This document shows positions 1-8,576 of a stretch of DNA of 41,697 nt, piece after piece. The translations under genes were made by a program, and so were the position numbers. Every line of letters starts with the position of its first letter. Positions within the stretch are counted from its first letter, which is position 1. The stretch is from DATMBF01 sp035559595 (lineage in GTDB: Bacteria; Bacteroidota; Ignavibacteria; UBA10030), in assembly GCA_035559595.1 (NCBI GenBank), contig DATMBF010000024.1:1-41697 (forward strand), in the 5' to 3' direction. Under the pieces are notes generated by a model. It saw only the letters and a program-made list of their open reading frames with translations. It was not told where the DNA came from and ran no database searches.

Positions 1-375
1 CACGACGCTCTTCGCGATTTCATCACAGGAAGCGGGGTCGAGCGTGTAAAATTGGAGTTGATGTTTAACGGCAAGACTGTAACCGCAGAGTTCCTTGAGG
101 CTTTGCGAGAACACGATTATCACCCGACCACGGTCGGTGAGATTGAAGTTCAACCCGGTGAACGAGTGCCCGCATTTGTCATTCAAGGCTCAACAGCATT
201 CTTTGGGTGGGTTTTTTGGGAGAAGTTCACAGAAAAGAAGATGCGGAAGCTCTGGGGATCGGTCCTTCGAAACACGAAGGGAGACTGGGCAATTCAAATT
301 CCACCAACGAAACCAACGACCATCTACGCCAATTCTTCACACCGCCTCCTGATGGATCTCGACAAACCTTTCTAA
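1..375 (+). CDS. Partial uncharacterised protein (C-terminal part)
   Basis: The frame is open from the first base of the window to the stop at 373-375, so this is the 3' end of a gene that begins upstream. About 124 codons are visible. A TTG at 52 and an ATG at 61 exist inside the frame, but neither has a convincing ribosome site and the frame continues above them. The visible part has no signal peptide, no membrane segment and no catalytic motif I recognise; it contains an aromatic stretch (FFGWVFW) in the middle and ends in DLDKPF. I cannot assign a family. It ends 55 bases before the amidohydrolase gene. Confidence 0.5.
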   Translation, partial: HDALRDFITGSGVERVKLELMFNGKTVTAEFLEALREHDYHPTTVGEIEVQPGERVPAFVIQGSTAFFGWVFWEKFTEKKMRKLWGSVLRNTKGDWAIQIPPTKPTTIYANSSHRLLMDLDKPF

Positions 376-430
376 AAGTAATGACAATACGCGAAAATCG
401 CTCTTACACTTTTTTCAAGGAGGAGTCACA

Positions 431-2077
431 ATGAACATCACATACCTCTCTCGTTTCTGTTTGGGACTGATGCTCTTGGCTTCGTTTGACCTTTCTGCCG
501 TTGCACAGGAAGGTGAGCGAGGACCGCAGCTCATTCCGGCCCCCAACCGTCGCGCCGATGAAGGAAAGGGGCCATTCAAGACCTTCGTTATTCGCGCCGT
601 CATGTTGATCGATGGAACCGGCGCGCCGCCGATTGGCCCGATGGATATTGTCATCGAGAACAACCGAATCAAGCAGATTCGCAGTGCCGGCACCCCCGGC
701 CTGCCTCTGAAAGAAGGCCGCGAGCCGAAGAATGCCGATTTCGAGCTTGATGCGACGGGGATGTACTTGATGCCGGGATTCGTGGATATGCACGTGCACG
801 CGGGCGGTCCACCGAAGAATCCCGAGGCAGAGTACGCCTACAAGCTTTGGATGGGACACGGAGTAACAACAGTACGAGGAGTACCGCTCGCGCAACAAGC
901 GATCACCGTTAAAGAGAAAGAGCGAAGTGCAAAGAATGAAATTGTTGCCCCTCGCATCTTCAACTACCAACGACCGGGAAGTGGATGGGATAAGGGTCCG
1001 GTGCGAACACCAGAGGATGCGCGCAATTATGTTCGCTGGGCAGCAAAGAATGGAATTGACGGATTGAAGCTTGGCGCACATCGCCCCGACATCATGGCCG
1101 CATTGCTTGACGAAGCAAAGAAGCTGGGCCTCGGCTCAACAGCTCACCTTGGACAAACCGGCGTTGCTCAGATGAATGCAATCAAAGCTGCGCGACTCGG
1201 ATTAGGAACAGTGACGCATTTCTACGGCCACTTTGAGTCGCTGCTGAAAGACTATGTGGTCCAGCCCTGGCCTCCGGAGCAAAATCAGAACGACGAACAA
1301 CATCGTTTCGGGCAGGTGGCGCGATTGTGGGATAAGATTCATCCCCCCGGAAGCCCGGAGTGGAACGCATACCTTCAAGAGCACTTGAAACTAGGAACAA
1401 CATTCGATCCGACGATGACAATCTATGTCGCAGGGAGGGATGTGATGCGCGCACGGACGGCGGATTATCACGACAAGTACACGCTTCCTTCGTTGATGGA
1501 CTTCTATACGCCAAGCCGTGAAACACACGGATCGTACTGGTTTTACTGGACGACATGGGATGAAGTCGCATGGAAGAATTTCTACCAGGTCTGGTTCAGA
1601 CTCATCAACGATTATAAGAAGATGGGTGGTCGGGTCACAACAGGTTCGGATGCGGGATTCATCTACAGCACATACGGCTTTGGTTTCGTGCAAGAGCTTG
1701 AGCTGTTGCAAGAAGCCGGCTTTCATCCGCTGGAAGTCATCCAGGCCGCCACGATGAATGGTGCAATGACATTGCACGAGCCGAAAGGACAGCCCATCGA
1801 TTTCGGTGTTGTGCGCGAGGGACTACTTGCCGACATGGTGATCGTCGACCAGAATCCGCTTGAAAACCTCAAGGTTCTCTACGGAACCGGAGCCGTGAAG
1901 CTCAACGACAAGACAGGAAAGGTTGAACGGGTCGGCGGTGTCAGATGGACAATCAAAGACGGCATTCTCTACGATGCAAAGCAACTCCTTGCCGACGTTG
2001 CCGCCATGGTGGAAAAACAGAAGATGGAGCGCAAAAAGCAGGCCAGCACGGAGACATCAGGCGGGGAAGCAAAATAA
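431..2077 (+). CDS. Secreted amidohydrolase (imidazolonepropionase-like)
   Basis: A 548-residue metal-dependent hydrolase of the amidohydrolase superfamily. Residues 1-25 look like a Sec signal peptide ending at AVAQ, so the enzyme is probably periplasmic or secreted. The N-terminal beta-sandwich strand (VMLIDGTGAPP, from residue 57) leads into the metal site PGFVDMHVHAG with His121 and His123. Lys213 (GLKLGAH) could be the bridging lysine, His239 and His263 are further candidate ligands, and Asp407 lies in TTGSDAG. The C-terminal part returns to the sandwich domain with the typical GLLADMVIVD. The ATG is preceded by a strong AAGGAGG at 418-424. The substrate cannot be told from sequence; relatives include prolidase-like and imidazolonepropionase-like enzymes. 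The next gene also encodes an exported protein, so the two may act together on peptides, which is inference. Confidence 0.9.
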   Translation: MNITYLSRFCLGLMLLASFDLSAVAQEGERGPQLIPAPNRRADEGKGPFKTFVIRAVMLIDGTGAPPIGPMDIVIENNRIKQIRSAGTPGLPLKEGREPKNADFELDATGMYLMPGFVDMHVHAGGPPKNPEAEYAYKLWMGHGVTTVRGVPLAQQAITVKEKERSAKNEIVAPRIFNYQRPGSGWDKGPVRTPEDARNYVRWAAKNGIDGLKLGAHRPDIMAALLDEAKKLGLGSTAHLGQTGVAQMNAIKAARLGLGTVTHFYGHFESLLKDYVVQPWPPEQNQNDEQHRFGQVARLWDKIHPPGSPEWNAYLQEHLKLGTTFDPTMTIYVAGRDVMRARTADYHDKYTLPSLMDFYTPSRETHGSYWFYWTTWDEVAWKNFYQVWFRLINDYKKMGGRVTTGSDAGFIYSTYGFGFVQELELLQEAGFHPLEVIQAATMNGAMTLHEPKGQPIDFGVVREGLLADMVIVDQNPLENLKVLYGTGAVKLNDKTGKVERVGGVRWTIKDGILYDAKQLLADVAAMVEKQKMERKKQASTETSGGEAK

Positions 2078-2203
2078 CCCCATCCTTTCGATAACTCGGC
2101 AATCTCTGCGGCTCTGCGTCTAGGTTTGTATTTCCAACACGAAGGGACGGCTTTGTCGGAATCGCAGAGGGAACTTCACGCAATACAACCTGAGGAAATT
2201 CGA

Positions 2204-3994
2204 ATGAAAGGTATGATCGTCTTGACAATATATTTTGTCGCGGCTTCCTTTGCGCAGCCGAACCCTGCAATCTCCAGCCAGGAACCGTTGCGCATCACCG
2301 AGCCACTGAACATCAGTGATCTCAATCAGCACGAGGGTAACCTCGCCGGCGTGATCAAGCGCTTTACGGCAGACCGCGGCAGCTTGAGCCGCTTTTACTC
2401 CGCCCCGTACTCCCCGATAAAGCGGATGCGACTCAAACAATTCTACTCCGAATGGCTTGATGCATTGCAACAGATCGATTTTGAGGGTCTGAGCCAACAG
2501 GAAAAAGTCGATTATGTGCTCTTCAAAATCCAGCTTGATTACGAACTCCGACAGCTCGATCTGGAAGAAAAGCGTTTCGCGGAAATGGAGCCGCTGATTC
2601 CCTTTGCAAAGAGCCTTATCGAGCTTGAGGATTCACGTCGGCATATGCAACCCATTGATCCCCAAAAGGTTGCTGCTCTTCTGAACAGCATCAGCAAGAA
2701 GATTGAGGAAACAAAGAGATCAGTCGAAGCGGGGTCAAAACCGGACACGAAATCCCGAGCTATCAAGAAGACCGTCGCCAACCGCGCATCGGAAACTGTC
2801 ACCTCTTTTCGCACAATGCTCAAGAATTGGAATACGTTTTATAATGGATACGACCCCGACTTCACCTGGTGGATGGCACAGCCGTACCGGGTTATCGACA
2901 GCTCACTGCAGGATTATGCCAAGTTCTTGCGAGAGAAAGTCGTGGGCGTCAGGATGGACGACGCGACGGCCATCGTCGGCGATCCTATCGGCAGAGACGC
3001 ACTCATGATTGAACTGGCCTCGGAACTGATTCCCTATACGCCGGAAGAGCTCATTGCACTTGCCAGAAAGGAGATGGAATGGTGTGAGAAGGAAATGATC
3101 AAGGCGTCGCGAGACCTCGGTTATGGTGACGACTGGAAGAAGGCGCTTGAGCACGTCAAGAACCTCTACGTCGAACCCGGGAAGCAACCGGAATTGATCC
3201 GTGAACTTGCTCTTGAAGCCATTGAGTTCATCGACAAGAATGAATTGATCAGCGTGCCCACGGTGGCAAAACAGAGCTGGCGGATGGAGATGATGACTCC
3301 CGAACGCCAGCTTATTGCGCCATTCTTTTTGGGCGGCGAGGTCATCCAGGTTTCGTATCCGACGAACACCATGTCCCACGAGGCCAAAATGATGAGCATG
3401 CGGGGGAACAACCCGCACTTCTCACGCGCGACGGTTCACCACGAACTGATTCCGGGACATCATTTGCAGCAGTTCATGAATTCCCGCTATCGCACATATC
3501 GCAACGTCTTCAGCACCCCGTTCTGGGGTGAGGGATGGGCTCTGTATTGGGAACTGCTTTTGTGGGACATGAACTTCCCGAAATCGCCTGAGAATCGCAT
3601 AGGCATGCTCTTCTGGCGAATGCACCGCTGCGCGCGGATCATCTTTTCGCTTAGCTTCCATTTAGAAAAGATGACGCCGCAGGAGTGTATCGATCTCTTG
3701 GTGAATCAGGTCGGACACGAGTACGACAACGCGGCTGCAGAAGTACGACGGTCGTTCAGCGGTCAGTATGCACCTCTCTATCAATGCGCGTATTTGTTAG
3801 GCGGATTGCAGTTCCGTTCCTTACATCGTGAGCTCGTGGAATCCGGCAAAATATCAAACAAGCAGTTCCACGACACAATCTTGCGGAACAACAGTATTCC
3901 CGTGGAGATGGTACGAGCCATCCTGACGAACGAGAAACTCGAGAAAGATTACAAGTCGCGTTGGAAGTTCTATGGCAACATCCCGACGAAATAG
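2204..3994 (+). CDS. Secreted DUF885 family protein (putative metallopeptidase)
   Basis: A 596-residue DUF885 protein. The frame is open further upstream (a TTG at 2126), but the ATG at 2204 follows GAGGAA with six bases spacing and opens a signal peptide (MKGMIVLTIYFVAASFAQ), so I chose it. The diagnostic motif is HHELIPGHH; His413, Glu414 and His419 form a HExxPGH arrangement that resembles a gluzincin zinc site, and a GEGWALYWE segment downstream could supply the third ligand. The length fits the family, whose members are annotated as secreted and often peptidase-like; the reaction is not established from sequence. It lies 126 bases after the amidohydrolase on the same strand. Confidence 0.85.
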   Translation: MKGMIVLTIYFVAASFAQPNPAISSQEPLRITEPLNISDLNQHEGNLAGVIKRFTADRGSLSRFYSAPYSPIKRMRLKQFYSEWLDALQQIDFEGLSQQEKVDYVLFKIQLDYELRQLDLEEKRFAEMEPLIPFAKSLIELEDSRRHMQPIDPQKVAALLNSISKKIEETKRSVEAGSKPDTKSRAIKKTVANRASETVTSFRTMLKNWNTFYNGYDPDFTWWMAQPYRVIDSSLQDYAKFLREKVVGVRMDDATAIVGDPIGRDALMIELASELIPYTPEELIALARKEMEWCEKEMIKASRDLGYGDDWKKALEHVKNLYVEPGKQPELIRELALEAIEFIDKNELISVPTVAKQSWRMEMMTPERQLIAPFFLGGEVIQVSYPTNTMSHEAKMMSMRGNNPHFSRATVHHELIPGHHLQQFMNSRYRTYRNVFSTPFWGEGWALYWELLLWDMNFPKSPENRIGMLFWRMHRCARIIFSLSFHLEKMTPQECIDLLVNQVGHEYDNAAAEVRRSFSGQYAPLYQCAYLLGGLQFRSLHRELVESGKISNKQFHDTILRNNSIPVEMVRAILTNEKLEKDYKSRWKFYGNIPTK

Positions 3995-4261
3995 ACGAAC
4001 GAAGTGTTGGGTGAAATGCAACGAAGAAATTGCTTGCAGTTGGCGCACTCGAGAGCGGAGGAAGCTCTCTGGCAAGACTGCCGATGGGAAAATGGTGGAG
4101 AATCAATTCGGAAAAATCGTGAGGCAATGCGGGCATGATTTTAACCGTACTTCACGAATGCATCGTCAGCACACCAGCAAGGACACTATGACGCAGAAAA
4201 CCCAAACCGCACCGCAGAAGGCGAATTCATTTCTTGGACGAGCCCATCATAGCCTGATTGT

Positions 4262-4885
4262 ATGGTAGAACTGAAATCCCATTGGGAAAAGATCTTCACC
4301 AAAAAGAAATCGACTGAGGTCAGCTGGTACAAACCGCGTCTGGAGATCTCTCTCCGGCTCATCAAATTAGCTGCCGTTGGCAACTCCGCGGCCATCATCG
4401 ACATCGGAGGAGGAGATTCTGCGTTGGTAGACGATCTCCTCAAGTCTGGATATTCCAACATCACCGTTCTTGATATCTCACAGCCGGCCTTGGACCGGAC
4501 GCGCGCTCGGCTCGGAGAGAAGTCCGAGAACATCTCGTGGCTCAATGCTGATATTACGCAATCCGAACTTCCCTCAAATTCCTACGATCTCTGGCACGAT
4601 CGAGCCATGTTCCATTTTCTCATTGACGCCACTGCTCGCGAAGCATATGTCCGTCGTTGTCAGATCGCCGTTAAGCCGGGTGGGGCAGTCATTATTGCAA
4701 CATTTGCGGCCGACGGACCTGAACAATGCAGCGGTCTTCCCACCATGCGCTATTCTCCCGAAGAACTCCAGCGCCACATGGGTCCTTCGTTCCGACTGAT
4801 CGAATCTATCCCCGAAATGCATATCACTCCCCACGGAAAACCTCAAAGCTTCGTATACTGCCTGTTCAGAAAGAAATCGGATTAG
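4262..4885 (+). CDS. SAM-dependent class I methyltransferase
   Basis: A 207-residue cytosolic methyltransferase with a single Rossmann-type domain. Motif I is IIDIGGGDSALVDDLL (about residues 45-60), followed by the acidic end of strand 2 (VLDIS) and a motif with DxxHDRAMFHF. The N-terminus, with HWEKIFTKK and SWYKP, is typical of the small stand-alone methyltransferases related to thiopurine/tellurite-type enzymes, but I cannot name the substrate. The ATG at 4262 has only weak Shine-Dalgarno complementarity. The 267 bases upstream hold no convincing gene. It is 15 bases before the FAD oxidoreductase gene, so the two may be co-transcribed. Confidence 0.85.
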   Translation: MVELKSHWEKIFTKKKSTEVSWYKPRLEISLRLIKLAAVGNSAAIIDIGGGDSALVDDLLKSGYSNITVLDISQPALDRTRARLGEKSENISWLNADITQSELPSNSYDLWHDRAMFHFLIDATAREAYVRRCQIAVKPGGAVIIATFAADGPEQCSGLPTMRYSPEELQRHMGPSFRLIESIPEMHITPHGKPQSFVYCLFRKKSD

Positions 4886-4900
4886 CGACGGAAATAATTC

Positions 4901-6010
4901 ATGCAATGTGATTTCGATGTGATTGTCGTTGGATCGCGGATTGCCGGATCCATTGTTGCGACACTCCTTGGAGAGGACGGACACCGCGTTCTTATCGTCG
5001 ACCGGGCACACTTCCCCAGCGATACCCTCTCAACACACTTCTTTCGATATCCGACATTCAACGCGCTACAGCGATTAGGTGTCCTCGACGAAGTCAGCTC
5101 ATTGGCTCCAAAACTCGTCAACAACTTCAATGATGTTGACGGCCATGTCTTCGTCGAACCGGTAGAGAGTCCTGAAGGGCCAAGTCACTACTTGTGCGTA
5201 CGGCGGATTACGTTGGACGAAATCCTTGTTCGCAGGATGCGCAAGGAATCCAATGTTTCTTTCCGTGAAGGAGTGCTTGTCGAGGACTTACTGCACGAGG
5301 ATGGCCGTGTCATCGGCGTACGGTGGTCAGAGGACGGCCGGCAATCGCAGGCGACGGCTCGCGTCATTATAGGAACTGACGGCATACATTCTGTCGTTGT
5401 AAAAAAAGTTCAGCCGGCGGTTGAGCGATCAGAACCCGTTCGCCGGGCGATGTATTACGCCTACTATGCCGGCTTCGAGTCGAAATCTCCCCCTGCGGCC
5501 GAGTTCCACTATCGGGGGAATCGACTGGTGTACGTCTTTCCGACGGACGGCGGATTGACTCTTCTTGCAGCCTCGGTCCCAATTGACGAGTTTCAGGAGT
5601 TCAGAAAACAACCGGAAGATCGATTGCGAAGCGAAATCGAACGGATGCCGGGGATTGTTGACAGGCTGCGGCGGGCCGAAAGAGTCGGACCTGTCAGAGG
5701 CGCCGGCAATATTCCGGGCTACCAACGTTTACCCTACGGAAACGGCTGGGCTCTGGCAGGAGACTCGGAGCACCTCTTGGATCCGTGGTCGGGACAGGGG
5801 ATCGATCAGGCCTCGACACACGCTCTGATGCTTGTGGATGCCATTCACAAATGGCTGCGCGAAGAAAGCGATCGGGAGGAGGCGATGCGCGAATACAATC
5901 GCCGACGGCATGAGTTCAGCGATAAGACCTTCGAGCGCACATGTCTCTTTGCCCGCGACTTTCGACCGATGACTGAGGCCGCGCTGAAGAAAAGAGGATT
6001 CATTCATTGA
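4901..6010 (+). CDS. FAD-dependent oxidoreductase (geranylgeranyl reductase/halogenase-like)
   Basis: A 369-residue flavoprotein monooxygenase-type protein. The N-terminal dinucleotide-binding motif is DVIVVGSRIAGS (a GxxxxG variant in which Arg occupies the usual middle glycine position), closing with the acidic VDRA that binds the ribose. The second FAD motif GWALAGDSEHLLDPWSGQG lies near residue 285. Serine in the usual DGxxS segment is present in GTDGIHSVV. The fold is that of the p-hydroxybenzoate hydroxylase superfamily, which includes geranylgeranyl reductases and tryptophan halogenases; the sequence does not decide between reductase and hydroxylase. The short C-terminal tail has no membrane segment. 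Confidence 0.8.
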   Translation: MQCDFDVIVVGSRIAGSIVATLLGEDGHRVLIVDRAHFPSDTLSTHFFRYPTFNALQRLGVLDEVSSLAPKLVNNFNDVDGHVFVEPVESPEGPSHYLCVRRITLDEILVRRMRKESNVSFREGVLVEDLLHEDGRVIGVRWSEDGRQSQATARVIIGTDGIHSVVVKKVQPAVERSEPVRRAMYYAYYAGFESKSPPAAEFHYRGNRLVYVFPTDGGLTLLAASVPIDEFQEFRKQPEDRLRSEIERMPGIVDRLRRAERVGPVRGAGNIPGYQRLPYGNGWALAGDSEHLLDPWSGQGIDQASTHALMLVDAIHKWLREESDREEAMREYNRRRHEFSDKTFERTCLFARDFRPMTEAALKKRGFIH

Positions 6011-6332
6011 AAACGGGATCGCAACTCTCATGAGCAGTTACTTCCACCATTTCTTTTTCTTGTCTGCCTGGCTTATCAGAGTCCGCAAGAATGTAAGACC
6101 CACACCCTTCTTGGCATCGGGCGGTTGCCGGAAATGCCTCAAAGCGCAGTATCTCGCTCCGCCCTCGTAAAGGTCACGGCAGATTCTTTGGCCTTATCCA
6201 CAGATGGAGAGAGACTCGTTGACATCCGAACTGAGCCGAAAGAAGTCAGACAAAAACGCTAAAACATTCCAAACAAGTTCCAATCTCTAAAACCCAAACT
6301 CTTGAACGCACGGATCGTGACATCCTTGCCCA
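6011..6332 (+). other. Intergenic region with a possible decayed reading frame
   Basis: This stretch of 322 bases has no confident gene. Directly after the stop of the FAD gene the same frame stays open to about 6261 and reads like protein in places (for example TADSLALSTDGERLVD), but it has no usable start codon before 6133. A second frame begins with ATG at 6030 and encodes a hydrophobic N-terminus (MSSYFHHFFFLSAWL) but stops after 46 codons. Together they could be the frameshifted remains of a small exported protein. I see no terminator or promoter that I would defend. Confidence 0.25.
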
Positions 6333-7259
6333 ATGCGTGATCGCTTTTCTATGCCCACCTCTCAGCTTCTCATCCACACGCCTCCTCACTTTCATCTCTG
6401 GAGAACCGTTTTCAGTCACGGCTGGTGTTCTCTTCCACCATTCTCTGTCGACCAAGCGAAACATACCTTCGGGCTTCTCCTTCGCCTCAGTGACGGCAAC
6501 CTCGCCCGATGCTCGATCTCAAATGGCGCCAAGGCGCTGACCGTTGAGGTCCAAATGCGGGGATCACTAACACATGCTCAAAAGCAGGTGATCACGACTC
6601 AACTCTCAGCTTCACTGAGGCTTGATGAAGATCTCTCGGACTTCTACAGCATCGCACGGAAGCATAGACGATTTCAGTGGATTCCACGTCTCAAAGCTGG
6701 CCGACTCCTTCGCGCACCAACGGTGTTCGAAGATGTTGTGAAGATGATCTGCACTACCAACTGCACATGGGCGCTTACCACAATTATGGTGACGAATCTT
6801 ACCACCAAACTCGGAGAACGATTTGACGATGGATTGTATAGCTTTCCCACACTCGAGAGGCTTGCCGGCGCCACCGAACGCTTCCTCAGAAAAGAAGTCC
6901 GTGCTGGCTATCGGTCTCCCTACCTCCTCGAACTTGCGAAGCGTGTAGCGAGCAAAAAACTTGACCTCGAATCCTGGCGAACCTCGCAGCTTCCGACCGA
7001 CCAGCTCTATAAAGTGATCCGCTCGGTCAAAGGAGTGGGCGACTATGCAGCCGGAAACATTCTCAAGTTGCTCGGCAGGTACGATTACCTCGGACTCGAC
7101 TCCTGGGTACGCGCTAAGTTCTACAAGCACCACCGGAACGGCCGAAAGGTGGGCGACAAGACAATCGAACAGGCTTACGCGCAGTACGGCAAGTGGAGAG
7201 GTCTTTTCTTTTGGCTGGAGATGACCAGCGACTGGTACACCCGGAAATTCCCTTTCTGA
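6333..7259 (+). CDS. HhH-GPD family DNA glycosylase
   Basis: A 308-residue base-excision repair glycosylase. Its helix-hairpin-helix is VKGVGDYAAGNILKLLG, followed by the catalytic Asp256 in YLGLDSW. The position that is lysine in bifunctional OGG1-type enzymes (after the hairpin GxG) is tyrosine here, which suggests a monofunctional AlkA-like glycosylase; that is inference. The N-terminal domain (residues 1-110) is the usual antiparallel sheet that packs against the helical core. There is no C-terminal iron-sulfur cysteine cluster. Start choice is open: ATG at 6333 or ATG at 6351, neither with a strong ribosome site. Its TGA overlaps the ATG of the next gene (TGATG at 7257-7261), so the two are translationally coupled. 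Confidence 0.85.
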   Translation: MRDRFSMPTSQLLIHTPPHFHLWRTVFSHGWCSLPPFSVDQAKHTFGLLLRLSDGNLARCSISNGAKALTVEVQMRGSLTHAQKQVITTQLSASLRLDEDLSDFYSIARKHRRFQWIPRLKAGRLLRAPTVFEDVVKMICTTNCTWALTTIMVTNLTTKLGERFDDGLYSFPTLERLAGATERFLRKEVRAGYRSPYLLELAKRVASKKLDLESWRTSQLPTDQLYKVIRSVKGVGDYAAGNILKLLGRYDYLGLDSWVRAKFYKHHRNGRKVGDKTIEQAYAQYGKWRGLFFWLEMTSDWYTRKFPF

Positions 7260-8143
7260 TGCTCATCTCTCTACTCCATCGAGCGCTTTGTTTTCGCTAC
7301 CGTATGCTCGGTGGCATAACGAGGGTTACTTCGATCAGAGGCCTTCCCGTTCACTACGTTGAATTCCAGAATTGCCCTGCACCTGTACTCTTCTTCGTTC
7401 ACGGCCTTGGCACTTCTTCAAGCTCCTGGGTGAATCTCTTCCCCCACTTCAAAGACCACTACCACATCGTCGCTCTCGACCTTCCCGGATTCGGCCTTTC
7501 GCCTCCGCCAAGTCACAAACCGTTTCTGACAATCCCGGAGTTCGATTCTCTGCTCCGCGAGTTTGTCGATGCAGTCCTTCCTGAACAATTCATTCTCATC
7601 GGACATTCGCTCGGAGGCTGGTTATCCATGCGCCTGTCCGCTCAGCTGCCGGAGAGGGTTTCTCATCTCATCCTGATGAACACTGCAGGCATTTTTCATC
7701 AAGGGGTAGAGGAACAGAAACAGCTTTTTACATTTTCCCGGATGGGGGACGTCCGAACTCTGCTGACCAGGATGTGGTATAACTACCCGTGGTATTTCAA
7801 ACCCTTCTTGCCGGCGATCTATAACGATCTGCAAAAGAGAAGGGTATCTGAATTCGTAGCGACAATTCAGGAAGAAGACTTCGTCAATGATTCGCTGGAG
7901 AATCTTTCGATGCCTGTGTCCCTGATCTGGGGAAAGGACGATAGGTTGCTCTCGTGGCAAAGCGTGGAAATTCTCAGGACGAAGCTGCCGCACCTTCGTC
8001 TCAGGACAATCGCGCATTGCGGACACGTTCCTCAGTTGGAACAACCGGCAATGCTCAAGAAGATTCTTGAGGAGGTTTTGAGCGAAGACGACAAACGCGG
8101 ATTTCACACGGCGGCATCGCCAGCGGGCAGGTTGCTCACCTGA
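7259..8143 (+). CDS. Alpha/beta hydrolase
   Basis: A 294-residue alpha/beta-hydrolase fold enzyme. The oxyanion segment is FVHGLGTSSSSW, the nucleophile elbow is IGHSLGGW with Ser117, the acid is probably Asp in WGKDDRLLSW, and the base is His in AHCGHVPQLEQP. The frame is open upstream to 7193, but the ATG at 7259 overlaps the stop of the glycosylase gene by one base, which is the natural coupled start. A later ATG at 7304 cannot be excluded. The substrate is unknown; the lid region (about residues 135-200) resembles esterase or C-C bond hydrolases. Its last 40 bases are overlapped on the other strand by a tiny membrane-protein frame. Confidence 0.85.
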   Translation: MLISLLHRALCFRYRMLGGITRVTSIRGLPVHYVEFQNCPAPVLFFVHGLGTSSSSWVNLFPHFKDHYHIVALDLPGFGLSPPPSHKPFLTIPEFDSLLREFVDAVLPEQFILIGHSLGGWLSMRLSAQLPERVSHLILMNTAGIFHQGVEEQKQLFTFSRMGDVRTLLTRMWYNYPWYFKPFLPAIYNDLQKRRVSEFVATIQEEDFVNDSLENLSMPVSLIWGKDDRLLSWQSVEILRTKLPHLRLRTIAHCGHVPQLEQPAMLKKILEEVLSEDDKRGFHTAASPAGRLLT

Positions 8144-8250
8144 GAACTGAAGCATTCAAGATGGCGATTCGTGAGGCCGAACTTTTTCACAACGGCAAAG
8201 AGGAGAACGAGAACGGCCAGAAAGAAAAAGTAAGAGAGGGATTTCATCAT
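8104..8250 (-). CDS. Possible small single-span membrane protein (48 aa)
   Basis: This short minus-strand frame starts MMKSLSYFFFLAVLVLLFAV and then has a basic, cysteine-containing tail; residues 5-22 would form one transmembrane helix. Its ATG overlaps the TGA of the upstream 49-codon frame by three bases (ATGATG at 8250-8245), a typical translational-coupling arrangement. The 3' end overlaps the convergent alpha/beta hydrolase gene by 40 bases, which weakens the case. I do not recognise a family. The call rests on hydrophobic pattern and coupling alone. Confidence 0.4.
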   Translation of the reverse strand: MMKSLSYFFFLAVLVLLFAVVKKFGLTNRHLECFSSQVSNLPAGDAAV

Positions 8251-8396
8251 TGAATGGTGATCAGAATTTCGTCTCCCACGGAACCGACAAACGCGATACT
8301 GTACCAACATTGTTGTTCGATCTCTTCCAGGAGGATGTACTCCATTTCTTCAAGTTCACGGAGTGAGAGTTTTCTCATGGAATATCGTTTCTTCAT
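8247..8396 (-). CDS. Possible small acidic protein (49 aa)
   Basis: The minus-strand ATG at 8396 follows GGAGG with a four-base gap (GGAGGCATCATG). The product starts MKKRYSMRKLSLRELEEMEY and continues with an acidic helix-like stretch (ILLEEIEQQ) and a short beta-like tail ending in ILITIQ. It is coupled to the following 48-codon membrane-protein frame. The good ribosome site and the coupling suggest a real two-gene micro-operon; function is unknown. Confidence 0.45.
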   Translation of the reverse strand: MKKRYSMRKLSLRELEEMEYILLEEIEQQCWYSIAFVGSVGDEILITIQ

Positions 8397-8519
8397 GATG
8401 CCTCCGGTGAGCCGCTTTCCTACCTACAGTATTGATGTTTTGCAGGAACGTTTGTAGTAAGCGTCACACATGAAGAATCTTTAAATGAGAAGCTCCTTTT
8501 CCCGGGAGTGGATACAAAA

Positions 8520-8549
8520 AAAGCCCCGACCTTGGTGCGGCGGGGCTTT
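8520..8549 (-). terminator. Rho-independent terminator of the lipoprotein gene
   Basis: Perfect nine-base arms AAAGCCCCG (8520-8528) and CGGGGCTTT (8541-8549) enclose a 12-base loop. Read on the minus strand, the stem is followed by a run of seven T (8522-8516). It lies 28 bases after the stop of the minus-strand lipoprotein gene, and it separates that gene from the small frames at 8396-8104. Confidence 0.9.
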
Positions 8550-8576
8550 CTGTGTGTTTCGACTTAGCGCTCAGCT

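Noticed and set aside
404..1081. Minus-strand frame of 225 codons
   Set aside because: It is antisense to the amidohydrolase gene and has no coherent protein features.
3972..4268. Plus-strand frame between DUF885 and methyltransferase genes
   Set aside because: Basic, low-information translation that overlaps the DUF885 3' end; no start signal and no family.
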